Shown here piece after piece: positions 32,808-40,833 of a DNA stretch of 64,000 bases. Source of the DNA: Bacteroidota bacterium. GTDB taxonomy: Bacteria; Bacteroidota; Bacteroidia; 2-12-FULL-35-15. The stretch spans positions 124,001 through 188,000 of the forward strand of contig JAQZBR010000002.1 in assembly GCA_029237775.1 (NCBI GenBank), given 5' to 3'. The position numbers and the translations under genes were made by a program. The notes under the pieces are model-generated. The model did no database searches and was not told the origin of the DNA. It saw nothing but the letters and a program-made list of their open reading frames with translations. How positions within the stretch are numbered: the stretch's first letter is position 1; every line of letters starts with the position of its first letter.

Positions 32808-33773
32808 CTATAAGGCTTTCCAACCGGCCGCAATTTGAAAACCCCTGAGCAGCTCAGTTACCGGCAATCTCTTTTTCCCTGCAAGCTGCAAGTCTTTAAG
32901 ACTTACAAATCCTCCTTCTACAGCCACTTTAATATATGTTTTCGCATCGGTATGTATTTCACCTACACTATAATTATGTTCTGTTTCTTCAGTTTCTGTG
33001 AGGAATACTTTAACAGAGAAATTCTTTCCATCCGGACTGAGCAACTCTGTAAACGCAGCAGGGTAAGGGCTTAAACCACGGACATGATCATGGATTTTTT
33101 TTAATGGCTTCTCCCAATTTATCCTGCAATCTTCCTTGAAAATTTTCGGTGCATGCTTTTCTTTCTCACCCGCAGCAATCAGCTCCGACTGGTCGATCTG
33201 CGGGTACTTCCCGTCTTCTATAGCTTTAACGGTTTTAAGAACAAGCTCCGCACCAATCACCATCAATCGGTCATGGATCTCTCCAGCAGTTTCATTTTCC
33301 GCGATAGGCGTTTTTTCTCTGAATATGATCTTTCCTGTATCGATCTCATGCTGCAGGAAAAACGTGCTCACGCCTGTTTCTTTATCACCGTTGATAACAG
33401 CCCAATTGATAGGAGCAGCACCGCGATATTGAGGAAGCAGGGAGCCATGAAGATTAAAAGTGCCAAGTCTCGGCATATTCCATACTACCTCCGGAAGCAT
33501 CCGGAATGCAACTACGATCTGAAGATCTGCTTTGAGCTCTCTGAGTTCAGACAGAAATTCTTCCGCTTTTAATTTTTCAGGCTGTAACAATTTTAATCCT
33601 TTTTCAAGAGCGTATTTTTTCACTGCTGACTGCTGAACCTGTTGCCCGCGTCCGGCAGGCTTGTCAGGGACTGTGATGACTCCGGCAATATCGTAATTGT
33701 TCTTTACAAGTATATCGAGTGATGCCACCGCAAATTCCGGAGTGCCCATAAAAACAATTCTTAACCCGCTCAT
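32808..33773 (-). CDS. fmt: Methionyl-tRNA formyltransferase
   Basis: A 321-residue enzyme that formylates Met-tRNAfMet using 10-formyltetrahydrofolate, for translation initiation. LRIVFMGTPEFAVASLDIL at residues 4-22 begins the Rossmann fold, and VPDKPAGRGQQVQQSAVKKYA at ~36-56 is the tRNA-contact insertion loop. The active-site motif is FNLHGSLLPQYRGAAPINWAVINGDKETGVS near residues 106-136. The C-terminal beta-barrel (DHVRGLSPYPAAFTEL onward) is present. Its ATG overlaps the stop of the upstream lipoprotein gene by four bases. Length is normal. Confidence 0.97.
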   Translation of the reverse strand: MSGLRIVFMGTPEFAVASLDILVKNNYDIAGVITVPDKPAGRGQQVQQSAVKKYALEKGLKLLQPEKLKAEEFLSELRELKADLQIVVAFRMLPEVVWNMPRLGTFNLHGSLLPQYRGAAPINWAVINGDKETGVSTFFLQHEIDTGKIIFREKTPIAENETAGEIHDRLMVIGAELVLKTVKAIEDGKYPQIDQSELIAAGEKEKHAPKIFKEDCRINWEKPLKKIHDHVRGLSPYPAAFTELLSPDGKNFSVKVFLTETEETEHNYSVGEIHTDAKTYIKVAVEGGFVSLKDLQLAGKKRLPVTELLRGFQIAAGWKAL

Positions 33774-34123
33774 TTGTTCAATTTGATTTCTGTTAAATTC
33801 ACAATCGCACCCGACATGCAGATCCCCATCGAATTTTTATTGATAGTATATTTTATCAGAACCTTTAAGTTCTCTTTTTGAAATTCCGGTTCCAGTTGAT
33901 AGGGCTGAAGGTATTTTCCGTTTTCAAGCTTCAGCATCCAGGCGCATCCGTCAAGTGTAAGATAAACAACAGTAGCCGGTGTATAACCACTTTTAGCTGA
34001 GTCGGAAGAATCATCAGCTCGTGTTTCTGTCTTGGTCATTACATTTTTATGACACGAAGAAGCAACCACCAATGCAGAGAGTGAAAAAAATATAAATAGA
34101 ATATGTTTATGTTTGCTGAACAT
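33770..34123 (-). CDS. Small lipoprotein
   Basis: A 117-residue probable lipoprotein. The signal (KHILFIFFSLSALVVASSC) ends in a lipobox-like ASSC with Cys24 as the likely lipidated residue. The mature part is short: YTPATVVYLTLDGCAWMLKLENGKYLQPYQLEPEFQKENLKVLIKYTIN. A second Cys (DGC) and a late ICMSG are seen. Small Bacteroidota lipoproteins with the LDGCxWxLxLxDGxxLxP pattern are common but have no known role. Its stop overlaps the fmt start by four bases. A -7 box (TAGTTTTG) lies 34 bases upstream. Confidence 0.78.
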   Translation of the reverse strand: MFSKHKHILFIFFSLSALVVASSCHKNVMTKTETRADDSSDSAKSGYTPATVVYLTLDGCAWMLKLENGKYLQPYQLEPEFQKENLKVLIKYTINKNSMGICMSGAIVNLTEIKLNK

Positions 34124-34157
34124 ACATTACTTTAAAAGGACAGCTGCTATTGCTTCA

Positions 34158-34165
34158 CAAAACTA
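34158..34165 (-). promoter_or_regulatory. Candidate -7 promoter box for lipoprotein-fmt operon
   Basis: The minus strand reads TAGTTTTG, an exact TAnnTTTG match within the divergent gap to the transporter gene. No clear -33 TTTG is seen. Confidence 0.45.
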
Positions 34166-34178
34166 AATTTTTATATCA

Positions 34179-35645
34179 ATGAATTATTCAAAAAATATAA
34201 AATTACTTCTGGGACCACTTCTTGCCGCGATCATTTTTTTCTGCTTTGATCTGGTTCCCGGAAATCCTCTCGCTACCAGAATGGCTGCAATAGCTGTGTG
34301 GATGGCTGTGTGGTGGCTAACCGAGGTTGTTCATCTGGCTGTAACTGCGCTGATCCCAATCATTTTTATGCCCATGTTCGGCATTGCGGATTCGAAGACA
34401 ACAGCTTTTCAATACATGGATCCGATCATCTTTTTATTCATCGGAGGTTTCATCATCGCATTTGCCATTGAGCGTTGGAATCTGCATCAGCGAATAGCTC
34501 TCAGAATTTTAATGATAGTCGGAACCAGCCCTTCTCGTATTCTTTTCGGTGTCATGCTTACATCCTTTCTGATCTCCATGTGGATCTCAAATACCGCAAC
34601 CGTGATGATGCTTATTTCTGCTGTTCTTGCAGTGATCGTGCAAATTGAAAAACACTTCAAGGAAGAGCATCATTCTCATAAAATGGCTTCAGCATTGCTG
34701 ATCGGACTTGCGTATTCTGCAACAATTGGCGGTATGTCAACCCTGGTGGGAACACCAACCAACATGATTTTCCTGCGTGAATATTCTGAAAAGTTCCCTG
34801 AGAATCATGATATGAACTTTTTTAACTGGTTCATTATTGGTTTTCCCGTTGCGCTCGTTTTTCTACTCATAGCCTTCTTGGTATTAAAAAAAATGTTCAT
34901 TAAGAAGGATTCGAAACTGGCTATCGACAAAAAATATTTTTACGATGCATATCAGCTTCTTGGAAAAATGAATTATGAGGAAAAGGTTGTTTCCGTGATT
35001 TTCTGTGTGACTGCTATCCTATGGTTTACACGTGAGAACATTGACTTCGGAATCTTTACAATGAAAGGCTGGAGTAATTTATTCGCGTTTAAGAATTTTC
35101 TCAGCGACAGTACCGTGGCAATTTTTATGGCTGTTACTTTATTCCTGATACCATCCAGATCAGAAAAAGGAAGGGCCATCATGGTATGGGATGATGTAGC
35201 GAAGCTGCCATACGACATTGTGCTTTTATTTGGTGGCGGTTTTGCGATGGCTAAAGGCTTCGAACTTTCCGGCTTAACAGAATGGTTTGCACACCAGATG
35301 AAATTTGATTCTAACACGAACGTATATGTATTAGTCTTCGGACTATGTATCCTGATTTCAATCATTTCAGAACTGGCTTCCAATGTTACCTGCATTCAGC
35401 TAATGCTGCCTATAATTCTGGCGATACAACAAAGTACAGGAGTTCATCCGCTTGTACTGATGATCCCTGCAACTCTTGCAGCATCACTTGGCTTTATGCT
35501 GCCTGTTGCCACGGGTGCCAATACCATTGTATTCGGAAGCAAGCGCCTCAAAGTAAAAGAAATGCTTCAAGCAGGACTGATCCTTGACCTCATTGGAGTT
35601 ATCCTGATCTCTCTCGCTTCTTTTTTTATTCAACGTATATTTTAA
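34179..35645 (+). CDS. DASS (SLC13) family sodium/anion symporter
   Basis: A 488-residue inner-membrane transporter of the divalent anion:sodium symporter family (SLC13), likely importing dicarboxylates or sulfate with Na+. About a dozen hydrophobic segments span the sequence. Family motifs are WWLTEVVHLAVTALIPIIFMPMFGI at ~41-65, MWISNTATVMML near residue 135 (the first SNT motif), and AYSATIGGMSTLVGTPTNMIF at ~181-201. The second half has ELASNVTCIQLMLPI near 399 (second SNT-like motif) and LGFMLPVATGANTIVFGS near 436. Substrate cannot be assigned. It is divergent from the fmt operon. Confidence 0.9.
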   Translation: MNYSKNIKLLLGPLLAAIIFFCFDLVPGNPLATRMAAIAVWMAVWWLTEVVHLAVTALIPIIFMPMFGIADSKTTAFQYMDPIIFLFIGGFIIAFAIERWNLHQRIALRILMIVGTSPSRILFGVMLTSFLISMWISNTATVMMLISAVLAVIVQIEKHFKEEHHSHKMASALLIGLAYSATIGGMSTLVGTPTNMIFLREYSEKFPENHDMNFFNWFIIGFPVALVFLLIAFLVLKKMFIKKDSKLAIDKKYFYDAYQLLGKMNYEEKVVSVIFCVTAILWFTRENIDFGIFTMKGWSNLFAFKNFLSDSTVAIFMAVTLFLIPSRSEKGRAIMVWDDVAKLPYDIVLLFGGGFAMAKGFELSGLTEWFAHQMKFDSNTNVYVLVFGLCILISIISELASNVTCIQLMLPIILAIQQSTGVHPLVLMIPATLAASLGFMLPVATGANTIVFGSKRLKVKEMLQAGLILDLIGVILISLASFFIQRIF

Positions 35646-35713
35646 TTTTGAAGGGCTTAAATCACCGGGATGGAATAAATACTAAATTGCACCTGTAAAA
35701 TAATTTTTGGATC

Positions 35714-36376
35714 ATGAAAAAGATAACAATCACAATTGCTGCTATTGCAATGGCATTGAATGTTGCAACCGCTCAGGATAAAGCTTTTCAAAAAGGAAAC
35801 ATTACGGTTGACCTTGGTGTTGGATTTGATATTTATGGAACAAAGATCCACCAGGAGATTCTTGGTCTTGTTCATGATACAACCGATGCTGCCGGTGGTG
35901 CGCATTTTCCGTTGAAAGTCGAATACGGTGTGACAAACTGGCTTGGGGTAGGAGCAAGATTCAATTTCTCCAGCTTTATAGACGAAACAGACTCAATCAC
36001 TAAAACCCAGGCAACAACAAAAGGTTTGGATGCAGGACTCGTGCTCAATTTCCACTTGATCAAAAGCAGACGTTTTGATATGCCACTGAGCTTAACATTC
36101 GGCTATTCACGTTTCATTGTGGACGGAAACGATGTGAATCAAACCATGGCAAAAGCACACGGAATGGGATATGGCATCAGCTTGTTGCCAAGAATTTATT
36201 TCGGTGATCATATTGGAATGTATTTCAATGTCGGATATATGGGTTACAATTATAAAAATGTTATTTATTCGAATGAGGATTATCAGAATCTGAATGAACA
36301 GGTTTGGCAGGATGCAAAGGTTTCTATTAAAGCTGATGGTTTAAACATGGGACTTGGCTTGATCGTGAAATTTTAA
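35714..36376 (+). CDS. Outer-membrane beta-barrel protein
   Basis: A 220-residue exported protein. The signal peptide is residues 1-20 (MKKITITIAAIAMALNVATAQ). The mature part has alternating hydrophobic strands with aromatic girdles and repeated glycines (NITVDLGVGFDIYG, YGVTNWLGVGARFNFSSF, GLDAGLVLNFHLI, MPLSLTFGYSRFIV, GYGISLLPRIYFG, MYFNVGYMGYNY), ending in GLNMGLGLIVKF. The terminal aromatic residue is typical of outer-membrane barrels. Around eight to ten strands are expected, as in small OmpX/OmpW-like or TIGR-type Bacteroidota barrels. The cargo is unknown. It starts an apparent operon with the GNAT and cupin genes (1-base gap, then overlap). Confidence 0.8.
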   Translation: MKKITITIAAIAMALNVATAQDKAFQKGNITVDLGVGFDIYGTKIHQEILGLVHDTTDAAGGAHFPLKVEYGVTNWLGVGARFNFSSFIDETDSITKTQATTKGLDAGLVLNFHLIKSRRFDMPLSLTFGYSRFIVDGNDVNQTMAKAHGMGYGISLLPRIYFGDHIGMYFNVGYMGYNYKNVIYSNEDYQNLNEQVWQDAKVSIKADGLNMGLGLIVKF

Positions 36377-36377
36377 T

Positions 36378-36821
36378 ATGATTCGCCCATACCAAATAAC
36401 AGATCAGGAAAGTTTAGTACAGATCTTTAAGATGAATATTCCTGAGTTCTTCGCTCGCCATGAATTGAAAGAGTTTCTGGACTATCTCTCTGATATAAAA
36501 GGCACATATCTTACGGTTACAGAAAAAGGGAAGATCATCGGAGGTTGTGGGTACGAAACGAGAAAAGAGGATAATTCCGGCAGGATCAACTGGATCTTTT
36601 TTCATCCTGACTTTTCAGGAAAGGGCTATGGTAAAGAAGTGGTTGAGTATTGTCATCATAGGTTGACTAATGATTTGCATGTTAAAGTCTTTGTGGTTCG
36701 GACATCTCAATACGCATATAAGTTTTTTGAAAAGTCGGGTTACGTTCTGGTAAGCACCGAAAAAGATTACTGGGGACAGGGACTGGATCTTTATTTAATG
36801 CAAAAAAATAAATCAATATGA
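36378..36821 (+). CDS. GNAT family N-acetyltransferase
   Basis: A 147-residue acetyl-CoA-dependent acyltransferase. The GNAT fold shows in MIRPYQITDQESLVQIF at the N-terminus, IGGCGYETRKED around residues 53-64, and the acetyl-CoA loop WIFFHPDFSGKGYGKEVVEYC at ~72-92 with a partial Q/RxxGxG/A motif (SGKGYG). LHVKVFVVRTSQYAYKFFEKSGYV at ~98-121 is the last strand-helix pair. The substrate cannot be read. It starts one base after the barrel gene and overlaps the next start by four bases. Confidence 0.88.
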   Translation: MIRPYQITDQESLVQIFKMNIPEFFARHELKEFLDYLSDIKGTYLTVTEKGKIIGGCGYETRKEDNSGRINWIFFHPDFSGKGYGKEVVEYCHHRLTNDLHVKVFVVRTSQYAYKFFEKSGYVLVSTEKDYWGQGLDLYLMQKNKSI

Positions 36822-37156
36822 GTAACATTCCGTTTCAGATCATCGATTGGCAAAACATTATGAAAACAGAGCATCCCGGTGAAAAAGGAACATCGTTCTG
36901 GCAGACGCTAGTGTTTGGTGGCCTGCGTGTCCGCATAGTAGAGTATGCTGCCGGCTACCTTGCTGATCACTGGTGTCAGAAAGGACATATCGTTCATTGT
37001 CTGGAAGGGGAGTTTGTCTCTGAGCTGGAGACAGGCAGCAAGAGCTTAATGAAGGCCGGCATGTCATTCATTGTATCAGATAACCTCAGTTCTCACCGTT
37101 CATTCTCTGAAAAAGGAGTGAAGCTGTTAATTATCGATGGCGACTTTTTAAAATGA
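36818..37156 (+). CDS. DHCW-motif cupin fold protein
   Basis: A 112-residue single-domain cupin. The motif DHWCQKGHIVHCLEGEF at ~48-64 gives the first cupin half with histidine and cysteine candidates for a metal site. Later, LMKAGMSFIVSDNLSSHRS at ~76-94 provides the second half. The pattern corresponds to the small Bacteroidota family described as DHCW-motif cupins. Enzymatic activity is unknown. The start overlaps the GNAT gene by four bases (ATGA), so the two are likely co-translated. Confidence 0.85.
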   Translation: MSNIPFQIIDWQNIMKTEHPGEKGTSFWQTLVFGGLRVRIVEYAAGYLADHWCQKGHIVHCLEGEFVSELETGSKSLMKAGMSFIVSDNLSSHRSFSEKGVKLLIIDGDFLK

Positions 37157-37228
37157 GCCCTTGTGATTTTGATCGGTGTTTAGTAAGAACTTCATGAATC
37201 TTGCTTAAATGCTATTGTTTAATTACAA

Positions 37229-37236
37229 TACATTTG
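37229..37236 (+). promoter_or_regulatory. Candidate -7 promoter box for ankyrin gene
   Basis: TACATTTG is an exact TAnnTTTG match ending 13 bases before ATG 37250. A TTG at 37201-37203 is 25 bases upstream, slightly too far for the usual -33 spacing. Confidence 0.45.
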
Positions 37237-37249
37237 AAGAAAAAATTTC

Positions 37250-39082
37250 ATGAAAAATAAAATATTTCTAGTCCTCGCTTTTTCTTCCTTTATTACCGGT
37301 AAAATTATTGCGGATTCAAATTCCGATCTTGTCGCTGCATGTAAGGCCGGTGACCTTGCAAAAGCTCAGGAGGCAATCAATGCAGGAGCTGACGTGAACC
37401 GCCTGGATGCAGGAAATCCTGCAATAGCGTCCGCTTTTTTGTGGCCGGAAATCACAAAGCTTTTATTGGATAAAGGAGCTGATCCTAACCTTGGTGATTA
37501 TCCTGCTCTGGTTCAGGCATCCGCATATTATTCAAATGATGTAATGAAAATGTTGCTGGATGCGGGTGCTGATCCTAATAAAATGGGAAAGACCGATCCT
37601 GCAGCGACCATGAAGATGTTGATCGAGAAAGAGAATCAAAAAGGAAAAGATGCAAATCAGGCAATGATCAAAGCATGGGAAAGTGCGATGAAGACAATGA
37701 AGCCAACGGAGCTGCATCCTTTGTATCTTGTAGTGATGGGGACGAATTGTGTGTCGTGCGCTGAGATGCTTTTCAATAAAGGCGCTAAACCGGAAAAAGC
37801 TGTGGCAGACGGTACGCTCCTACATACACTTGCTGTATTTGGTAAGTCGAAGAGTGAAAGAAAAAAAACACTAGCATTGGCAAAACCCAGCATTGAGTCA
37901 TATGGTATTAAAACTCCGGACTGGTATGGCAGTGAAATGCCTGATGAGAAGATCGGAACAACGGAAGAAATGCTGAAGCTTTTATTGAGCAAAGGCCTTA
38001 ACATCAATGAGAAGAATAAGCCGGCAGTAGGTAAACCTCAATCACCATTATCGCTTGCAATAAATGGCGGCTTCGGAAATGAAGAGCTGATCCGTATGTT
38101 CATAAAGAACGGAGCTGATCTTAAAGAAACAGGCTTAACGAATGAACCCACACCTTTCGCAACGGAAACTGCAAGTGCTGACAAAGTAAAAGTAAAATAT
38201 GATTTTCCGCGTGAAGGAAGAAACGGGAATGGGGGAGGATACAGTGCAAATATGGACCTATTGCAGACCAAGCCAAAAAAGGTTGCACTCATTAGCTATT
38301 ACCTGTATGATCCGGGGAAAGGAAAAGTTAAAGGAGGTGCATACACAGGCGTGGTTAGTACTGAAGTTTGGAGAACCTCTGATGTAATAGGACAGATGCA
38401 GATCGATGGTTTTTATAATGAAAGCATCAACTCATTGAAATCTTCCTTCAAGGAAAACGGAATAGATCTTCTTACCCCTGATGAATTTTTAGATACCCAG
38501 GAAAAGGCTGAATTTTATTATGGTTTCAACCAGGAATCCGCTAAGAAAGAAAAGACAACGATCACTAAGCGCGGAGCAGCAAGCTCAAATGTATGGGACG
38601 TTGCGGAAGCTTCAGTGTCAACATTGAAAGTTTCACCAAGCGGAAAAGGCTACCGGTCATTTTTTGTTGCCAATGAAGGAGCAGATGAATCCGCTCTATC
38701 CAATTTTGATCAGGGAGTTTTTTCTGCAAATCGTAAATTGACTTCCAGCTTAGGTTTCGATCTGGCTAAAGGCCTTGGAGTAGATGCGGTTGTTGTTGTG
38801 TACATCTGCACCAGAAAAATAAAATCTGTTAAAGATGATTACGGTGTTAACTCGGTGGTAATGGTAATGATGGGACCTAATCCCGGAAAAACGGATGAAA
38901 CAGATAAAGATGCTAAGAACATAGGGCAGTTTTATTGCGGAACAAGAACATTCTATAATTCTCCACTTATTTTTAAAGAGGAGAAAGGCCTGTTCGGTCA
39001 ATACGAAGGCATGTCGAATGTGTTGAAGGCGCATGCAAATAAATTGTGCAGGTATGTTAACGGGACAGAAAAAGATGAATAG
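37250..39082 (+). CDS. Exported ankyrin-repeat protein with unknown C-terminal domain
   Basis: A 610-residue exported protein. The signal peptide is residues 1-22 (MKNKIFLVLAFSSFITGKIIAD). Residues ~23-300 are ankyrin repeats, including DLVAACKAGDLAKAQEAINAGADVNRLDAGNP, ITKLLLDKGADPNLGD, VMKMLLDAGADPNKMG, CAEMLFNKGAKPEK and EMLKLLLSKGLNINEKNK. The rest (~345-610) is an alpha/beta domain beginning KKVALISYYLYDPG, which I do not recognise. It carries the hydrophobic strand GVDAVVVVYICTRKI near residue 510 and MVMMGPNPG near 530, and ends with YEGMSNVLKAHANKLCRYV. The predicted site is periplasm or surface. It is a single transcription unit with a promoter box and strong terminator. Confidence 0.82.
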   Translation: MKNKIFLVLAFSSFITGKIIADSNSDLVAACKAGDLAKAQEAINAGADVNRLDAGNPAIASAFLWPEITKLLLDKGADPNLGDYPALVQASAYYSNDVMKMLLDAGADPNKMGKTDPAATMKMLIEKENQKGKDANQAMIKAWESAMKTMKPTELHPLYLVVMGTNCVSCAEMLFNKGAKPEKAVADGTLLHTLAVFGKSKSERKKTLALAKPSIESYGIKTPDWYGSEMPDEKIGTTEEMLKLLLSKGLNINEKNKPAVGKPQSPLSLAINGGFGNEELIRMFIKNGADLKETGLTNEPTPFATETASADKVKVKYDFPREGRNGNGGGYSANMDLLQTKPKKVALISYYLYDPGKGKVKGGAYTGVVSTEVWRTSDVIGQMQIDGFYNESINSLKSSFKENGIDLLTPDEFLDTQEKAEFYYGFNQESAKKEKTTITKRGAASSNVWDVAEASVSTLKVSPSGKGYRSFFVANEGADESALSNFDQGVFSANRKLTSSLGFDLAKGLGVDAVVVVYICTRKIKSVKDDYGVNSVVMVMMGPNPGKTDETDKDAKNIGQFYCGTRTFYNSPLIFKEEKGLFGQYEGMSNVLKAHANKLCRYVNGTEKDE

Positions 39083-39089
39083 AAAACTT

Positions 39090-39117
39090 AGAGCGCTCAA
39101 TGAGCGCTCTTTTTTTA
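39090..39117 (+). terminator. Rho-independent terminator
   Basis: AGAGCGCTCA (39090-39099) pairs with TGAGCGCTCT (39101-39110) and is followed by seven T residues. It ends the ankyrin gene. Confidence 0.9.
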
Positions 39118-39138
39118 ATTTAAAAATTAAACTCTCAT

Positions 39139-39175
39139 TGGTTCAGATTCGTAAATTCGTGCAAATTAGTTATCT
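39139..39175. repeat. ATTCGTAAATTCGT-type intergenic repeat
   Basis: The tract contains ATTCGTAAATTCGTGCAAATTAG. A relative in the opposite orientation lies at 43373-43402, just after another gene. Confidence 0.4.
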
Positions 39176-39183
39176 CTTCGCAT

Positions 39184-40749
39184 GTGAATTCAATTAAGCT
39201 GAAAGAACTTTCGATCACCTTCATTTGTTTTATGTTGCTTCTGATTGGCTGGTGCTCTAATCAGACTCTAGTTCTACCTGAAGACCAGTTCCCTTTACTT
39301 GGGATCACTTTAGCGGTGTTCGCAATCGGGATACTTCTGAAAAAACGGATGAAAGGTTCTCACTTAAGTTCCACCTTGCGGCTCGATCTGACTATCGCAG
39401 CATCCGCTTTTGTAGCAATATTCAGAGGATGGAATATTTTCTTCAGCCGCTTCTCTTTACAATCCGATTTCAAAGGAAATATTTTCAGAGGGGCTTTTGA
39501 TCATTTGCGTGCACCGATGTATGGGCATAATTACCTTGAGCCTTTCAGTTCGGATTCTTTTCGTGGCTTAGCAGTGCTTGTTTTTATATGTCTCTTTTGT
39601 TTTTGGTTCTATAAGAAAAAATTCAACTTCGATCTGAAACACTGGTTTCCGCTGTTTGCTATCCTTCTCATCGCATTTTCATGGAAAGGCTCGCTCTATG
39701 AAACGCTTCTCAGCAATAACTGTCATTATGAAACACTCGCTAACGATAAAGATGCATTCAGTTCGATCAGTGATATACTTTTGAATTTCACACAAACATC
39801 GTCCTCTCTCAGCGTTCACAATAATCATTATCCTCCGGGAAATCTGATTTTATTGAAAATGGAGACCTATGCCTGGCCTTTTGTTTTAAAACCGCTCGTC
39901 CTGCTGAGCACGTTATTATCGCTTATTCCATTATACAGGTTAATGGCCTTATTAAATCTGAATAAGGTCCAGATCTTTTATTCCCTTCTGCTTTTCATAA
40001 CATCGGGTAGTGTTTTGTTCTTCCCTGAAATTGATCCTTCTGCTCTTATGCTGCCTGTAGTGGTTCTTGGGGTATTTTATATTTTGAAGTATGTTCAGAA
40101 TTATGAGATCCGCTATTCTGTTTTATTCGGAATAATGGTCTCCGTATATTTGTTCTTTTCATTCATGTCCCTCTTTTACGGGTTTTTCTGTTTTATCCTG
40201 CTTTTTGTATTATTTATAAATAAGAAAATATCAATCCGTCAGACCTGCCTCTTTGCGTTTCCTGCATTATTCACAATTGTTGGCATTTATATATTGGTTC
40301 GCCTTGCTTCCGGATTCGATCTTTATAATTGTTTTCTCAATTCATTTGAAAATGAAAAAAAACAAATGACCTACGCAGGCATCGGTGATCTCACAAGGTA
40401 TTTAATTGTATCAACCGGGAACCTGATCGCTTATCTGTGTGTTCTGGGAATTCCTGCAACCGCGGTTTTGATTATTGGTTTAAAAGAGATAAGACTGATG
40501 AGTTCTTCTGTGTTCCATATTCTTGGGATCTCATTACTGATCACTGTTCTGGCTATCACTTTCTCCAATCAATTCTTCCTTGAAACAGAGAGGATCTGGA
40601 TCATCTTTACGCCCTTCGTTTTCATTATAGCAGGTTTTATTTTAGAAAAGATGAATTACCTTTCTACTTTTATAAACGTGTATTTTATTCTTTTCCTTTC
40701 ACTCCTGACCACTCTCTACCTCGGATTGAATATTGATTTTTGCTACTGA
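39184..40749 (+). CDS. Polytopic membrane protein, GT-C glycosyltransferase-like
   Basis: A 521-residue integral membrane protein with about 12 hydrophobic segments. A large extracytoplasmic loop (~160-225) holds LLNFTQTSSSLSVHNNHYPPGNLILLKMETY. The HYPPG motif in such a loop is typical of GT-C fold glycosyltransferases that use polyprenyl-phosphate sugars, so a role in surface glycan or glycoprotein assembly is plausible. An N-terminal acidic pair for catalysis is not obvious. The start is GTG 39184; the ATG two bases upstream is out of frame and stops at once. It precedes the CotH-like gene, which has its own promoter. Confidence 0.72.
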   Translation: MNSIKLKELSITFICFMLLLIGWCSNQTLVLPEDQFPLLGITLAVFAIGILLKKRMKGSHLSSTLRLDLTIAASAFVAIFRGWNIFFSRFSLQSDFKGNIFRGAFDHLRAPMYGHNYLEPFSSDSFRGLAVLVFICLFCFWFYKKKFNFDLKHWFPLFAILLIAFSWKGSLYETLLSNNCHYETLANDKDAFSSISDILLNFTQTSSSLSVHNNHYPPGNLILLKMETYAWPFVLKPLVLLSTLLSLIPLYRLMALLNLNKVQIFYSLLLFITSGSVLFFPEIDPSALMLPVVVLGVFYILKYVQNYEIRYSVLFGIMVSVYLFFSFMSLFYGFFCFILLFVLFINKKISIRQTCLFAFPALFTIVGIYILVRLASGFDLYNCFLNSFENEKKQMTYAGIGDLTRYLIVSTGNLIAYLCVLGIPATAVLIIGLKEIRLMSSSVFHILGISLLITVLAITFSNQFFLETERIWIIFTPFVFIIAGFILEKMNYLSTFINVYFILFLSLLTTLYLGLNIDFCY

Positions 40750-40767
40750 GCTTATCCGGGTTTTAAT

Positions 40768-40798
40768 TTTGAATAGCTCCTGTTTTTTACTACTTTAG
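40768..40798 (+). promoter_or_regulatory. Promoter for the CotH-like gene
   Basis: TTTG (40768-40771), a 19-base spacer, then TACTTTAG (40791-40798), one base off the -7 consensus. The spacing is ideal, and it lies 35 bases before ATG 40834. Confidence 0.5.
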
Positions 40799-40833
40799 TA
40801 AAGTATTTCAAGATTCTAACCTAATTTAATGTC

